In this document: in pieces, positions 43,384 through 52,363 of the stretch
Layout: each line of letters begins with the position of its first letter
How positions within the stretch are numbered: the stretch's first letter is position 1
From: Catellatospora tritici
GTDB lineage: Bacteria; Actinomycetota; Actinomycetes; Mycobacteriales; Micromonosporaceae
DNA: 64,000 nt
NCBI RefSeq assembly: GCF_019083965.1
Contig: NZ_JAHRCY010000014.1
Location: 125,940 to 189,939, forward strand
Direction of reading: 5' to 3'
Made by a program: the position numbers and the translations under genes
Notes under the pieces: generated by a model
The model's input: the letters and a program-made list of their open reading frames with translations, nothing else
What the model was told of the DNA's origin: nothing
Database searches by the model: none

Positions 43384-44373
43384 CTACCTGGGGCTGCCCG
43401 CGAGCAGGGCGTGGCCGAGCGGAGTCAGGGTGTGGTGGACCGTGTTGCGGATGCGGGTGCTCAGCAGCAGCCCCGCGTCGCGCATCACCGTCACGTGCTG
43501 GCTCACCGCCGCCGGCGACACCCCGAGCCGCCGGGACAGTTCCGTGGTGGTGCTGCCCGCCGCCGCCAGCTCCAGCACCGCCGCCCGGGTGCGTCCCAGC
43601 AGCCCCGTCAGCGCCTCCCCCGGCGCCGTGACCGCGAGCCGGGCCGCCGGGTGCACCGAGTACACCAGCACCGGCGGCAGTTCCGGGTCGACCAGCGTGA
43701 CCGGCTTGGTGTACGTCTTGAAGTACGACGGCACCAGCAGCAGCCCGCGCCCGTCCAGGTGCACGTCACGGTGCGACGGATAGTCGGCGATGGACAGCGT
43801 GCCGCCGTCGAACCTGATCGACGGGTGCAGGTCGTTGAGCAGCCCCTCCACACCCTGGTCGAGCATGGTGCGGGCGCGCATGCCCCGGTCGGCCTCGACG
43901 GCGGCGCGCACCCGGGGCCACATCGGCTCGATCGCGGTCTGGTGATACCGGGTGATCGCCGTGCCAAGCTCGGCAATGGCGGACCGGTTCCCCCGGCCCA
44001 GCTCGTCGACGCTCGCGGGCAGTGATCCCCGCGCGCCGCCCAGGACGTCGATCTCGCGGCGCAGCCGGGGCTGTGCGGTGGACAGCACCGCGTCGAGCCC
44101 GGCGTCGATGCCGTCGGCCGCCTCGGGCGGGGTGAGGAAGTCGGGGAAGTAGCCCACCGGCGGGTTGAGCGCCAGCAGCATGGCCACCTCGGCGCGCAGC
44201 GGTCCGGCCGGGCGCAGCCGGGCCACGGTGTCGCTCTTCCAGCCCGACAGCAGCGGGTCGGTGCCGCGCATGCGCAGCAGATGGATGCTGAGCGCGAGCT
44301 CCCACATCGGATCGGGTCGGGGGGCCACACGGGTGCGGACGAGGTCGGTGCCGGTGAAGTGGATCCGCAGCAT
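43384..44373 (-). CDS. ArsR-like regulator with DUF5937-type N-terminal domain
   Basis: A 329-residue protein starting LRIHFTGTDLVRTRVAPRPDPMWELALSIHLL, the common start of actinobacterial DUF5937 regulators, with a C-terminal winged helix (ELSRRLGVSPAAVSQHVTVMRDAGLL near residues 280-305). The unusual order, effector region first and DNA-binding domain last, is normal for this family. ATG 44373 has GGAG seven bases upstream. Target and ligand unknown; converges with cofE across 82 bases without a clear hairpin. Confidence 0.87.
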   Translation of the reverse strand: MLRIHFTGTDLVRTRVAPRPDPMWELALSIHLLRMRGTDPLLSGWKSDTVARLRPAGPLRAEVAMLLALNPPVGYFPDFLTPPEAADGIDAGLDAVLSTAQPRLRREIDVLGGARGSLPASVDELGRGNRSAIAELGTAITRYHQTAIEPMWPRVRAAVEADRGMRARTMLDQGVEGLLNDLHPSIRFDGGTLSIADYPSHRDVHLDGRGLLLVPSYFKTYTKPVTLVDPELPPVLVYSVHPAARLAVTAPGEALTGLLGRTRAAVLELAAAGSTTTELSRRLGVSPAAVSQHVTVMRDAGLLLSTRIRNTVHHTLTPLGHALLAGSPR

Positions 44374-44610
44374 GTGGACTCCGGGGTGGGGGGCGACCTC
44401 GATGAGGATACCGAGGGAACTGACCTGGGTCTTTAAGTCACAGCCGAAAGTCATGGACCCGACGCCGCCCGGTGCGCGATCCTGTGGTCCGGCCTGGGGA
44501 GCCGAGCGACGCACAGCGTCGCCAACCGTACGGGGGCGTACGGGGCACGGTAGCGGCCGGCCGGGTGCCGGGGGGCAGACCGGTCGGCCGCTCCGTTCGC
44601 TTCGAGCCTG

Positions 44611-44658
44611 CTCAGAGCCACGGTCTCGCGCTCAGAGCCACGGGTTCCTCAGAGCCAC
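44611..44658. repeat. Three direct repeats of CTCAGAGCCAC
   Basis: The 11-base sequence occurs at 44611-44621, 44631-44641 and 44648-44658. On the minus strand the last copy contains the final Trp-Leu codons and stop of the neighbouring gene, so the terminal codons plus stop are repeated three times, probably by local slippage duplication. The rest of 44374-44610 shows no gene. Confidence 0.7.
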
Positions 44659-45671
44659 AGCCCGATGCGATGGTCCTCATCGGTGACGTAAATCGGCCTG
44701 CCGTCGCGTTCGGACACCCCCTCCACATGGTGCAGGGGCGCCAGGTCCGCCACCGGCTCGGCCTTGAGCAGGGCCGGGCCGGGCCGTCCGGGCAACTCGA
44801 AGCGCACATGACGGCAGGTGGCGTGGCGGGCGTGCGGGTGCCGTTCGAGCAGCACCGAGCCCTTGTCCAGCGCGTCGATGGAGCCGATGACCGCGTCGTA
44901 CCCGCCGTCGGGGCGGGCGGCCAGCGCGCGTATGCCCAGCGGGCCGGAGCCGGTCCCGGTCAGCGCGTACACCCCGGCGACCCGCACCGCGCCGCCCGTG
45001 AACAGCTCGGGCACCCCGGCCAGCTCGACCAGCACCGGCTCGCCCGCGGCCGTGACCGGCCAGCGCAGCCCGACCAGGAGCGTGCCGCGCCCGGTGAAGG
45101 CGGCACCCTCGATGTTGACCGGATGGTCGCCCGGCGCGAGCTGCGCGACCCAGGCTTTGCCCTTGGCGGTGCCGCGGCGCAGCGTCTGCTCGATGAATCC
45201 GTCGTGTACGGCCGGATCGACCGGCCCCGGCGCCACCGGATGCCCCGTGGTCACCAGCTCGGCCAGCGCGTCGTTGACCACCCGGTGCAGCGCGAACCGG
45301 TGCCGGACGATCTCCAGCTCGGGCCGGGCCGACTCGCGAAACCGGGCCACGAACGCGCGCTTGGGCCGCAGCGGTCCGGCCTTGGAGCCGAAGTGGGAGC
45401 CGAGCACGTACACCCAGCCGTCGTGGTGGGCCAGCGCCTCGGCGTCCTCGGTCCGTCCCGCGTGCACGCCCGCCTCGGCGGCGACGTGCTCGGCGTGCCA
45501 GGACCCGTCCGCCCGCTCGATGATCAGGGCGAGGCACCGCTCCACCGGCCCCTCGTCCAGCACCGTCCAGTACGCGCGGCGCGCACCCAACTCGCGCAGC
45601 AGCGCTCCGTCGGCGACCCGGAGCAGGTCACTCGCCTCGTTGCCCGCCGCCGCCAACTCCACCAACTTCAT
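44649..45671 (-). CDS. Uncharacterised protein, possible beta-propeller-like
   Basis: I do not recognise this 340-residue protein with certainty. It is soluble, with no signal or membrane segment, and rich in short beta-strand-like segments (WVYVLGSHFGSKAGPLRP, RGTLLVGLRWPV, GVYALTGTGSGPLGIRAL), suggesting a repeated beta fold such as those of DUF3616-type proteins. The ATG 45671 has GGTGGGGA just upstream and is preferred over GTG 45689. It lies between manC and the ArsR-like gene on the same strand but separated from both, so it is probably transcribed alone. Confidence 0.7.
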   Translation of the reverse strand: MKLVELAAAGNEASDLLRVADGALLRELGARRAYWTVLDEGPVERCLALIIERADGSWHAEHVAAEAGVHAGRTEDAEALAHHDGWVYVLGSHFGSKAGPLRPKRAFVARFRESARPELEIVRHRFALHRVVNDALAELVTTGHPVAPGPVDPAVHDGFIEQTLRRGTAKGKAWVAQLAPGDHPVNIEGAAFTGRGTLLVGLRWPVTAAGEPVLVELAGVPELFTGGAVRVAGVYALTGTGSGPLGIRALAARPDGGYDAVIGSIDALDKGSVLLERHPHARHATCRHVRFELPGRPGPALLKAEPVADLAPLHHVEGVSERDGRPIYVTDEDHRIGLWL

Positions 45672-45719
45672 GATCCCCACCGTACGCACCGCCCGCCACG
45701 TGCCCGCGCAGAGCGCAAA

Positions 45720-45772
45720 TTGCCGGGCAATCGGGGGAAAGAAGGTGCGAGATTCCCCCGGTTGCCCGGCAA
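45720..45772 (-). terminator. manC terminator palindrome
   Basis: Twenty-base arms with a single G-T type mismatch (TTGCCGGGCAA.CGGGGGAA and its complement; 45720-45739 with 45753-45772), loop 13 bases, 25 bases after the manC stop. The CGGGGGAAAG...AGATTC inner part resembles the hairpin at 53477-53528. Confidence 0.75.
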
Positions 45773-45796
45773 CTTGACCGGGTGCGCGACGGCGCG

Positions 45797-46897
45797 TCAG
45801 ATGCGGGTGTCGCCGCGCTCCTTGAGCTCGTCGACCAGCTTCTTCACGTCCTGGGCGCGGTCGCGGTCGCAGACCAGCACCGCGTCGGGGGTGTCGACCA
45901 CGATCATGTTCTCGATGCCGAGCGCCGCGACCAGGCGGCCCGACTGCGGTACCACCACCACGTTGCGGACGTCGTGCAGCAGCACCTCGGGCTTGCCGCC
46001 GTCGAGGGTCGCGTCGTCGCCGACCACCACGTTGCCGTTCTCGTCGGCGGGCAGCACCTCGCCGAGGGTGTGGAAATCGCCGATGTCGTTCCAGCCGAAG
46101 TCGCCGGGGACGGTGGCGACCAGCCCGGCCGCGGCGGCGCCCTCCATCACGGCGTAGTCGACCGAGATCTTGGTCAGGGTGGGCCAGATCTCACCCAGCA
46201 CCCGGTCCCGGTCGTCGGTGTCCCAGGCCGCGGCGATGCGGACCAGCCCGTCGTGCAGGCTCGGCTGCTGGCGGGCCAGCTCGCGCAGGAACACGTCGAC
46301 CCGCCACACGAACATGCCCGCGTTCCACAGGTACCGGCCCGAGGCCAGGTACTGCGCGGCGACCTCGCGCGACGGCTTCTCCTTGAACTCGTCCACGACC
46401 CGGACCGGCCCGTCGACGACGGCGCCGCACTGCAGGTAGCCGTAGCCGGTCTCGGGGTGGGTCGGGGTGATGCCGATGGTCATGAGCAGGCCGCGCTGGG
46501 CGCCCGCCTCGGCGTCGCGCAGCACCTCGGTGAAGCGGGCGGTGTCGCGCACCAGGTGGTCAGCGGCGAACGAGCCCATCACGGCGTCGGGGTCGCGCCG
46601 CGCGATCACCGCGGCGGCCAGGCCGATGGCGGCGCAGGAGTCGCGCGGGCTCGGCTCGATAAGGATGTTCGACTCGGGCAGATCGGGCAACTGCCGCGCG
46701 ATCGCCGCCGCGTGGGCGGTGCCGGTCACGACGTAGGTGTCCCCGATCGCGGCGACCGGCGCCAGCCGGGCGACGGTGGCCTGGATGAGCGTGTCGGGGG
46801 TCCCGGTCAGCGGGTGCAGGAACTTCGGGTGCGTGGCGCGCGACAGCGGCCAGAGGCGTGTCCCACTCCCACCAGCGGGGATTACGGCGTGCAGCAT
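45797..46897 (-). CDS. manC: Mannose-1-phosphate guanylyltransferase
   Basis: Makes GDP-mannose from mannose-1-phosphate and GTP, the step after ManB. The 366-residue protein has the nucleotidyltransferase signature PAGGSGTRLWPLSRATHPKFL at the N-terminus, GSFAADHLVRD and the sugar-binding ETGYGYLQCG. No isomerase cupin domain is fused. ATG 46897 is the natural start although its ribosome site is weak. The mannosyltransferase-type gene lies 67 bases upstream on the same strand, so a product user is encoded next to it. Confidence 0.94.
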   Translation of the reverse strand: MLHAVIPAGGSGTRLWPLSRATHPKFLHPLTGTPDTLIQATVARLAPVAAIGDTYVVTGTAHAAAIARQLPDLPESNILIEPSPRDSCAAIGLAAAVIARRDPDAVMGSFAADHLVRDTARFTEVLRDAEAGAQRGLLMTIGITPTHPETGYGYLQCGAVVDGPVRVVDEFKEKPSREVAAQYLASGRYLWNAGMFVWRVDVFLRELARQQPSLHDGLVRIAAAWDTDDRDRVLGEIWPTLTKISVDYAVMEGAAAAGLVATVPGDFGWNDIGDFHTLGEVLPADENGNVVVGDDATLDGGKPEVLLHDVRNVVVVPQSGRLVAALGIENMIVVDTPDAVLVCDRDRAQDVKKLVDELKERGDTRI

Positions 46898-46964
46898 CCG
46901 ACCATTCTGCCTGACCGGGCGGAGCGGGCAACTCGCCTCGCCCGGGAGCAGGGGCGACCGCCCG

Positions 46965-48113
46965 TCAGGCGTACTGCCGGATGGAGCGCTGCCAGGCGTT
47001 GATGTGGGCGTCGGCGCTGGAGTTCCAACTGAACTCCTTGGCGCGGGCCAGCCCGGCCGCGGCCAGCGCCGAACGACGTGTGTCGTCGACGAGCAGGGCC
47101 GACAGGTCACGGGCGATCTCACCGGCCTCCGAGCCGGTGTAGGCGACCGCGTCCCCGCCCACCTCCGGCAGCGACAGCCGGGGCGTGGTCAGCACCGGCG
47201 CCCCGCACGCCATCGCCTCCAGGATCGGCAGGCCGAAACCCTCACCATGACTCGGGTACGCGCACAGCACCGCCCCGCCCAGGAAGCCCGGCAGGTCGGC
47301 GTAGCGCAGGTAGCCCGGTCGCAGCAGGCGCAGGTGCGCGGGCACCTCGGCCGCCATCCGGTCGATCTCGTCATCGTGACCTTGACCACCCGCCAGCACC
47401 AGCGCGGGCGGATCCACCCGGTCGCGCACCGCCGTGATCCAGCCTCGGATCAGATTCGGCACGTTCTTGCGGGGCTCCTTGGCGCCCAGGAACGCGACGT
47501 ACGACGCCTCGCCCAGACCCAGCCGCGCCCGCACCCGGGCCTTCTCCTCCTCGCCGGGCACGTGGAACGCGGTGTGATCCACACCGTGGTACGCCACGTC
47601 GATGCGGGTCGGGTCGGCGTCGAGCAGGCGGATCAGCTCGTCCCGGGTCGCCTTGCTGGGCACGATCACCCGCTCGGCGCGGCGCATCGACGTCTTGATC
47701 GCCGACCGGAAGAACGTGCCGCGCGACTTGTCGTAGTGCTCGGGCTCGGTGAAGAACGTCGCGTCGTGCACGGTCACCGTCACCGGGCAGCCCGAACGCA
47801 GCGGACAGGTGTAGAACGGCGAATGCAGCACCTGCGCGCCGACCTGCTGGGCCAGCAGCGGCAGGCCGGTCTGTTCCCAGGCCAGCCGGGCCGGGCGGTG
47901 CGCCACGGCGGCCGGAGCGGCCACGACCTGCGCATGCGGCAGCGTACGCGCGTAGCGTTCCTGGTCGGTGCGCTGGCAGACCACGACCAGGTCGATGTCG
48001 GACCGGTCGGCCAGGGCGCCCAGCAGGCCATCCAGGTAGCGGCCCACCCCGCCTCGGTCGGCGGGGACACTGGTCGCATCGACCAGCACCCGGGGAGAGC
48101 GAGCGATCGTCAC
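46965..48113 (-). CDS. GT4-type (group 1) glycosyltransferase, likely GDP-mannose-using
   Basis: A 382-residue GT-B transferase: N-terminal PRVLVDATSVPADRGGVGRYLDGL (acceptor domain) and C-terminal AYPSHGEGFGLPILEAMACGAPVLTT with the nucleotide-sugar ExxxxxxxE pattern. GTG 48113 is preferred since AGGAG lies eight bases before it. Located upstream of manC, it probably transfers mannose onto a lipid or glycan at the inner membrane face; the acceptor is unknown. Confidence 0.88.
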   Translation of the reverse strand: MTIARSPRVLVDATSVPADRGGVGRYLDGLLGALADRSDIDLVVVCQRTDQERYARTLPHAQVVAAPAAVAHRPARLAWEQTGLPLLAQQVGAQVLHSPFYTCPLRSGCPVTVTVHDATFFTEPEHYDKSRGTFFRSAIKTSMRRAERVIVPSKATRDELIRLLDADPTRIDVAYHGVDHTAFHVPGEEEKARVRARLGLGEASYVAFLGAKEPRKNVPNLIRGWITAVRDRVDPPALVLAGGQGHDDEIDRMAAEVPAHLRLLRPGYLRYADLPGFLGGAVLCAYPSHGEGFGLPILEAMACGAPVLTTPRLSLPEVGGDAVAYTGSEAGEIARDLSALLVDDTRRSALAAAGLARAKEFSWNSSADAHINAWQRSIRQYA

Positions 48114-48270
48114 GGTGAACACTCCTTGTGGGGGTGTGCAGCGCAGCCCAGTCGACCGCCGCTCTGCGGTTGTGAGACTGTGCGCTGTTTCACAGCAGTC
48201 ACGTCTCAGACTACGCCCGACATACCCCATGGCAAGGTCCACGACGCGGCGTTGTCGGTAGCCTGACCTC

Positions 48271-48984
48271 GTGTCGACTATCAGTCAGCTCTTCGCCGCC
48301 ACGGTGTCGGCCGATCCGGCCCGCCCCCTGCTCACCTGGTACGACGACGCGACCGGCGAACGTACCGAACTGTCCGGCGCGACCCTGGCCAACTGGGTGT
48401 CCAAGACGGCCAATCTCCTCGTCGACGGTCTCGGCCTCGGGCCCGGCAGCGTCGCCTCGATCGCGCTGCCGCCGCACTGGCAGACCGCCGCGATCATGCT
48501 CGCCTCGTGGACCGCCGGGCTGGCGGTGTCCCACTCCGACGAACTACCCGCCGACGTCGCCTTCGTCGCCGCGGACACGGCCCCGACCGCCCCCGACACG
48601 TACGCCGTGGGCCTGCACCCGTTCGCGCTGCCGCTGCGCGGGCTGCCCGCCGGGGTGTCGGACTGGGTCAGCTCGGCCCGCGCCCACGGCGACTTCTATG
48701 GCGGTCCGCCCGCCGACCCGAACGCGGCCGCCCTGGTCGGCCTGCCCGGTGGCGGCGGCTCGATCACCCACGCCGAACTGGCCGAGCGGGCGGTGGCCCG
48801 AGCCAAGGAGCTGGGCATCGAGCGCGGCGAGCGGGTGCTGCTCGACCTCGGCGCGCATCCGCGCCCGCTGGACTGGCTGGTCGCGCCACTCGCGGCGGGG
48901 GCCAGCCTGGTGCTGTCCCATCACACCGCCCCTGGCATCCTCGACTCCCGCGCGGCAACGGAACGCGCCGAGATCATCTCCTGA
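48271..48984 (+). CDS. TIGR03089 family protein (AMP-ligase-like fragment)
   Basis: A 237-residue actinobacterial protein related to the N-terminal part of AMP-dependent ligases (PLLTWYDDATGERTELSGATLANWVSKTANLL), but too short to be a working ligase and without the P-loop-like YSSGTTG motif. TIGR03089 proteins are regularly encoded beside manC or wall-sugar genes; their role is unknown. GTG start at 48271. It is divergent from the glycosyltransferase across 157 bases and followed by a family A palindrome. Confidence 0.87.
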   Translation: MSTISQLFAATVSADPARPLLTWYDDATGERTELSGATLANWVSKTANLLVDGLGLGPGSVASIALPPHWQTAAIMLASWTAGLAVSHSDELPADVAFVAADTAPTAPDTYAVGLHPFALPLRGLPAGVSDWVSSARAHGDFYGGPPADPNAAALVGLPGGGGSITHAELAERAVARAKELGIERGERVLLDLGAHPRPLDWLVAPLAAGASLVLSHHTAPGILDSRAATERAEIIS

Positions 48985-49018
48985 CGGAGGGTGCCCGCGG
49001 CCCCCGGGGTGAGGGGCC

Positions 49019-49091
49019 TAGCATTGACAGTGGCCTATCTAGAAGACGGATTCCGAACATTCGTGCCCTGGATAGGCCAGCGTCAATGCTA
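49019..49091. repeat. Dispersed palindrome family A, copy 3 (degenerate)
   Basis: Arms beginning TAGCATTGAC share the core TGGCCTATC with copies at 8570 and 32918. The outer ten bases and core pair perfectly, but several inner bases have drifted. It lies between the convergent TIGR03089 and acetoacetyl-CoA synthetase genes. Confidence 0.85.
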
Positions 49092-49111
49092 GGTGCTGCG
49101 GCAGCACGGGC

Positions 49112-51058
49112 TCAGGCGGCGCGGGTGCGGGCCAGCGCCTCGAACGCGTTCAGCGACTCCGGGTTCGCCAGCGCCCCCTTCGCCGCCGCCGACTCCACCG
49201 GCGTGCCGGTCAGGATCCGCTTCACCGGCACCTCCAGCTTCTTACCCGACAGAGTGCGCGGCACCGCCGCCACCTGGTAGATCACGTCGGGGATGTGGCG
49301 CGGCGACAGCGCCGTACGCAGCTCCCGCGCGATCTTGCTCCGCATCGCGTCGTCCAGCTCACGCCCCGGCACCAGCACCACGAACAGCAGCAGCTCACCG
49401 GCGCCGCCCTCGTCGTCCTCCAGGTGCACCACCACCGAGTCGGCGACCTCGTCCATGCCCTCGACCACCGAGTAGAACTCGGCCGTGCCCAGGCGCACCC
49501 CGCCCCGGTTCAGGGTCGCGTCGGAGCGGCCGGTGATCACGCAGGTGCCCCGGTCGGTGATGGTGATCCAGTCACCGTGGCGCCACACCCCCGGGAACAC
49601 GTCGAAGTACGCCTCGCGGTACTTCTCCCCCGTGGCGTCGCCCCAGAACCCGACCGGCATGCTCGGCATCGGTGCGCTGATGACCAGTTCGCCGAGGGCA
49701 CCGAGGACGGGGTGACCGGCGCCGTCGTACGCCTCGACCTTGGCGCCGAGGCAGCGGGCCGCGATCTCGCCCGCGTAGACCGGGTTGAGCGGGGTGCCGC
49801 CGACGAAGCCGGTGCACACGTCGGTGCCGCCGGACAGGGACAGCAGCATCAGGTCGGGGTTGACGTTGTCGTACACCCACTCGAAGCCCTCGGCGGGCAG
49901 CGGCGCCCCGGTGGAGCCGAGCCCGCGCAGCTTCGACAGGTCGGCGACCTCACGCGGCACCAGCCCCTCCTTGCGGCAGGCCAGCAGGTACGGCGCCGAG
50001 GTGCCGAAGTACGTCATCCCGGCCTCTTCGGCCAGGCGCCACAGCATGCCCAGGTCGGGGGCGCCGGGGTTGCCGTCGAACAGCACGATCGCCGCGCCGA
50101 CGGCCGGGCCGGAGACCAGGTAGTTCCACATCATCCAGCCGGTGGTGGAGAACCAGAAGTAGCGGTCGCCGGGGCCGAGGTCGTGGTGCAGGGCGAGCAT
50201 CTTCAGGTGCTCGAGCAGGATGCCGCCGTGGCCGTGCACGATGGGCTTGGGCAGACCGGTGGTGCCGGAGGAGTAGAGCACGTACAGCGGGTGGGCGAAC
50301 GGGACCGGGGCGAAGGTCAGCGGTTCGTCGGTGTCGGCGGCCAGCTCGCCCAGGCCGACCTGCCCTTCGGTGTACGGCAGCACGACGGCGTGCGTCAGCG
50401 ACGGCAGCGCCGCCCGGATCGCCGCGACCTCACCGGCCCGGTCGATGAGCTTGTCGCCGTACCGGTAGCCGTCGACGGCGACGAGCACCTTGGGCGAGAT
50501 CTGCTGCCAGCGGTCGGTGACGCTGCGGGTGCCGAACTCGGGGGCGCAGGACGAGAAGATCGCGCCCAGGCTGGCCGTGGCCAGCATCAGCACCACCGTC
50601 TCGGGGATGTTCGGCAGGTACGCCGCCACCCGGTCGCCCTCGCCGACACCCAGGCGGCGCAATCCGGCCCGCGCCCGGCGGACCTGCTCGCGCAGCTGCG
50701 CGGCGGTGAGCACCACCGGCTCGCGGGTCTGCGAGTAGCCGAGGACCACCGGCTCGTCGTCGCCGATGCCCGGCATGCGCAGCACGTTCTCGGCGTAGTT
50801 CAGGGTGGTGCCGGGGAACCACTTCGCGCCCGGCATGGTGGGGTCGGGCAACACAGCCGTCGCCGGTTCGTGGGCGACGACCTCGAAGTACTCCCAGATC
50901 GACGACCAGAACCCGGGCAGGTCCTCGGTGCTCCAGTGCCACAGCTCGTCGTAGTCGGCGAAGGTCAGCCCACGGTGCTTGTCCAGCCAGCTCAGGTAGT
51001 CGCCGATGCGGGAGTTCTGCCTGACATCCGCCGGTGGGGTCCACAGCACCCTGGTCAT
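49112..51058 (-). CDS. Acetoacetyl-CoA synthetase
   Basis: Activates acetoacetate to acetoacetyl-CoA with ATP. The 648-residue AMP-forming ligase has the acetoacetyl-CoA synthetase N-terminus (FADYDELWHWSTEDLPGFWSSIWEYF), the phosphate loop YSSGTTGLPKPIVHGHGG, WMMWNYLVSG and the catalytic-lysine segment TLSGKKLEVPVKRIL at the C-terminus. ATG 51058 follows GGGAGGAG. Length and motifs are normal. It may serve ketone-body or polyhydroxyalkanoate metabolism; no partner genes flank it. Confidence 0.93.
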   Translation of the reverse strand: MTRVLWTPPADVRQNSRIGDYLSWLDKHRGLTFADYDELWHWSTEDLPGFWSSIWEYFEVVAHEPATAVLPDPTMPGAKWFPGTTLNYAENVLRMPGIGDDEPVVLGYSQTREPVVLTAAQLREQVRRARAGLRRLGVGEGDRVAAYLPNIPETVVLMLATASLGAIFSSCAPEFGTRSVTDRWQQISPKVLVAVDGYRYGDKLIDRAGEVAAIRAALPSLTHAVVLPYTEGQVGLGELAADTDEPLTFAPVPFAHPLYVLYSSGTTGLPKPIVHGHGGILLEHLKMLALHHDLGPGDRYFWFSTTGWMMWNYLVSGPAVGAAIVLFDGNPGAPDLGMLWRLAEEAGMTYFGTSAPYLLACRKEGLVPREVADLSKLRGLGSTGAPLPAEGFEWVYDNVNPDLMLLSLSGGTDVCTGFVGGTPLNPVYAGEIAARCLGAKVEAYDGAGHPVLGALGELVISAPMPSMPVGFWGDATGEKYREAYFDVFPGVWRHGDWITITDRGTCVITGRSDATLNRGGVRLGTAEFYSVVEGMDEVADSVVVHLEDDEGGAGELLLFVVLVPGRELDDAMRSKIARELRTALSPRHIPDVIYQVAAVPRTLSGKKLEVPVKRILTGTPVESAAAKGALANPESLNAFEALARTRAA

Positions 51059-51202
51059 CGTGATCTCCTCCCGCGTACGCCGTCGTACACCGCACTCGCA
51101 TCCTGCCGCATGGCCTGCGCGATCATTCTCCGGGCCGGGCGGCCCGGGTGCGGTGTTCCCGGCGCACACCGGTCACCGGGTGCGTATGGCTGTCGCCGAC
51201 AG

Positions 51203-51715
51203 TCAGCGCAGGTCGGCGCGGTGGCTCTCGATGGCGCGGCGGCGGGCCAGCCGGTGCTCCCGGCGGATCTCCGCCTCGCGGAAGCGCCGCTCGTCCTCCT
51301 CGGTCTCCGGCAGCACCGGCGGCACCTGCGTCGGCTCGCCGTCCGGGCCGACGCCCACGAACACCAGGTACGCCGTGGCGACGTTGACCGGCTCGCGGTC
51401 GGCCTCGTTCCAGCGCTCGGCCCACACCGAGACGCCCAGCTCCAGCGAGGTGCGCCCGGTCCAGTTGACCTGCGCCTTGGCGTGCACCAGGTCACCGACG
51501 CGCACGGGCACCATCAGCGCGATCTCGTCGATGGAGACGGTGACGGCGTTGAAGCCGCAGTGCCGGGCGGCGGCCGCCCCGGCGGCGTCGTCGACGAACT
51601 TCATGATCACGCCGCCGTGCACGGTGCCGTACAGGTTGACGTCGTGGTTGGTCATGATGCGGCTCAGCGTGACCCGCGAGAACGCGGTCGGGCGGCCCTG
51701 CTCCTGGGAGATCAC
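51203..51715 (-). CDS. Acyl-CoA thioesterase (hotdog fold)
   Basis: A 170-residue YciA/acyl-CoA hydrolase-type protein. The hotdog core carries NLYGTVHGGVIMKFVDDAAG, with the active-site Asn, His-Gly-Gly and Asp arranged as in family members, followed by VSIDEIALMVPVRVGDLVHAKAQV. It would hydrolyse acyl-CoA to free acid and CoA. GTG 51715 is taken as start. It lies upstream of the acetoacetyl-CoA synthetase with 144 bases between, so joint transcription is possible. Confidence 0.88.
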   Translation of the reverse strand: MISQEQGRPTAFSRVTLSRIMTNHDVNLYGTVHGGVIMKFVDDAAGAAAARHCGFNAVTVSIDEIALMVPVRVGDLVHAKAQVNWTGRTSLELGVSVWAERWNEADREPVNVATAYLVFVGVGPDGEPTQVPPVLPETEEDERRFREAEIRREHRLARRRAIESHRADLR

Positions 51716-51782
51716 GCCTTCACCGTACGGCCTGCCTCCAGCGGTGATGCCAGCGCAACGGGAAAACAGTAAGGTGCCGCAC

Positions 51783-52352
51783 ATGCGTCACGTATGGAGC
51801 CTCCTCGCCGCAATCGTGATCACACCGCTCGCCTGGGCCGCCGCGGCACAGGGCCAGGCAATGCTGGCGGTGAGCGTGTCGCCCGACGTGCCCACCGGCA
51901 TGTGGGTCGGCCTCGCCGTCGTCGCCGGCGCGGGCCTGGTGCTCGGTCTCATCGGCGCGCTGCGCCAGTCGCCGGTCGGCCCGCTGTTCACCGCCCTGGT
52001 CTACCTCGGGTTCACGGTCTGGTTCCTGATCCAGCCGGTGGCCGTACTGAGGGCGCTGGACTGGGGCTGGAAGCTCGGCGGCTACCGTGCCGACCTCACC
52101 CTGCCGCTGCAGAGCGGCCTGCTCGCCGCCGTCGGCGCCCTGCTGCTGGTCGCGGTGTTCAGCCCCAGCCGCTGGCGGGCCTGGCCCAAGCCGGTGCACA
52201 CCATCGAGCCCGCCTGGCCGCAGCCGGTGGCGCCGCAGTATCCGGCCCAGCAGACGCTGGAGCCGACAGCCACATTGGAGCTTCCGGTGACCCCCGCGCA
52301 CAGGACTGGCGCTGATACGCCATCCTGGAGCGCGCCGCAGGCCAACCTGTAG
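51783..52352 (+). CDS. Small integral membrane protein, unknown
   Basis: A 189-residue protein with four predicted membrane segments (about residues 5-25, 40-60, 67-90 and 103-122) followed by a cytoplasmic Pro/Thr-rich tail of 65 residues. It shares its layout (short helices, then Pro-rich tail, with SPSRWRAWPKP after the last helix) with the next gene, whose last helix is followed by SPRRWRRIADP, so the pair look like tandem paralogues. Twelve bases separate them. Function unknown. Confidence 0.8.
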   Translation: MRHVWSLLAAIVITPLAWAAAAQGQAMLAVSVSPDVPTGMWVGLAVVAGAGLVLGLIGALRQSPVGPLFTALVYLGFTVWFLIQPVAVLRALDWGWKLGGYRADLTLPLQSGLLAAVGALLLVAVFSPSRWRAWPKPVHTIEPAWPQPVAPQYPAQQTLEPTATLELPVTPAHRTGADTPSWSAPQANL

Positions 52353-52363
52353 AACCCGGAGGC

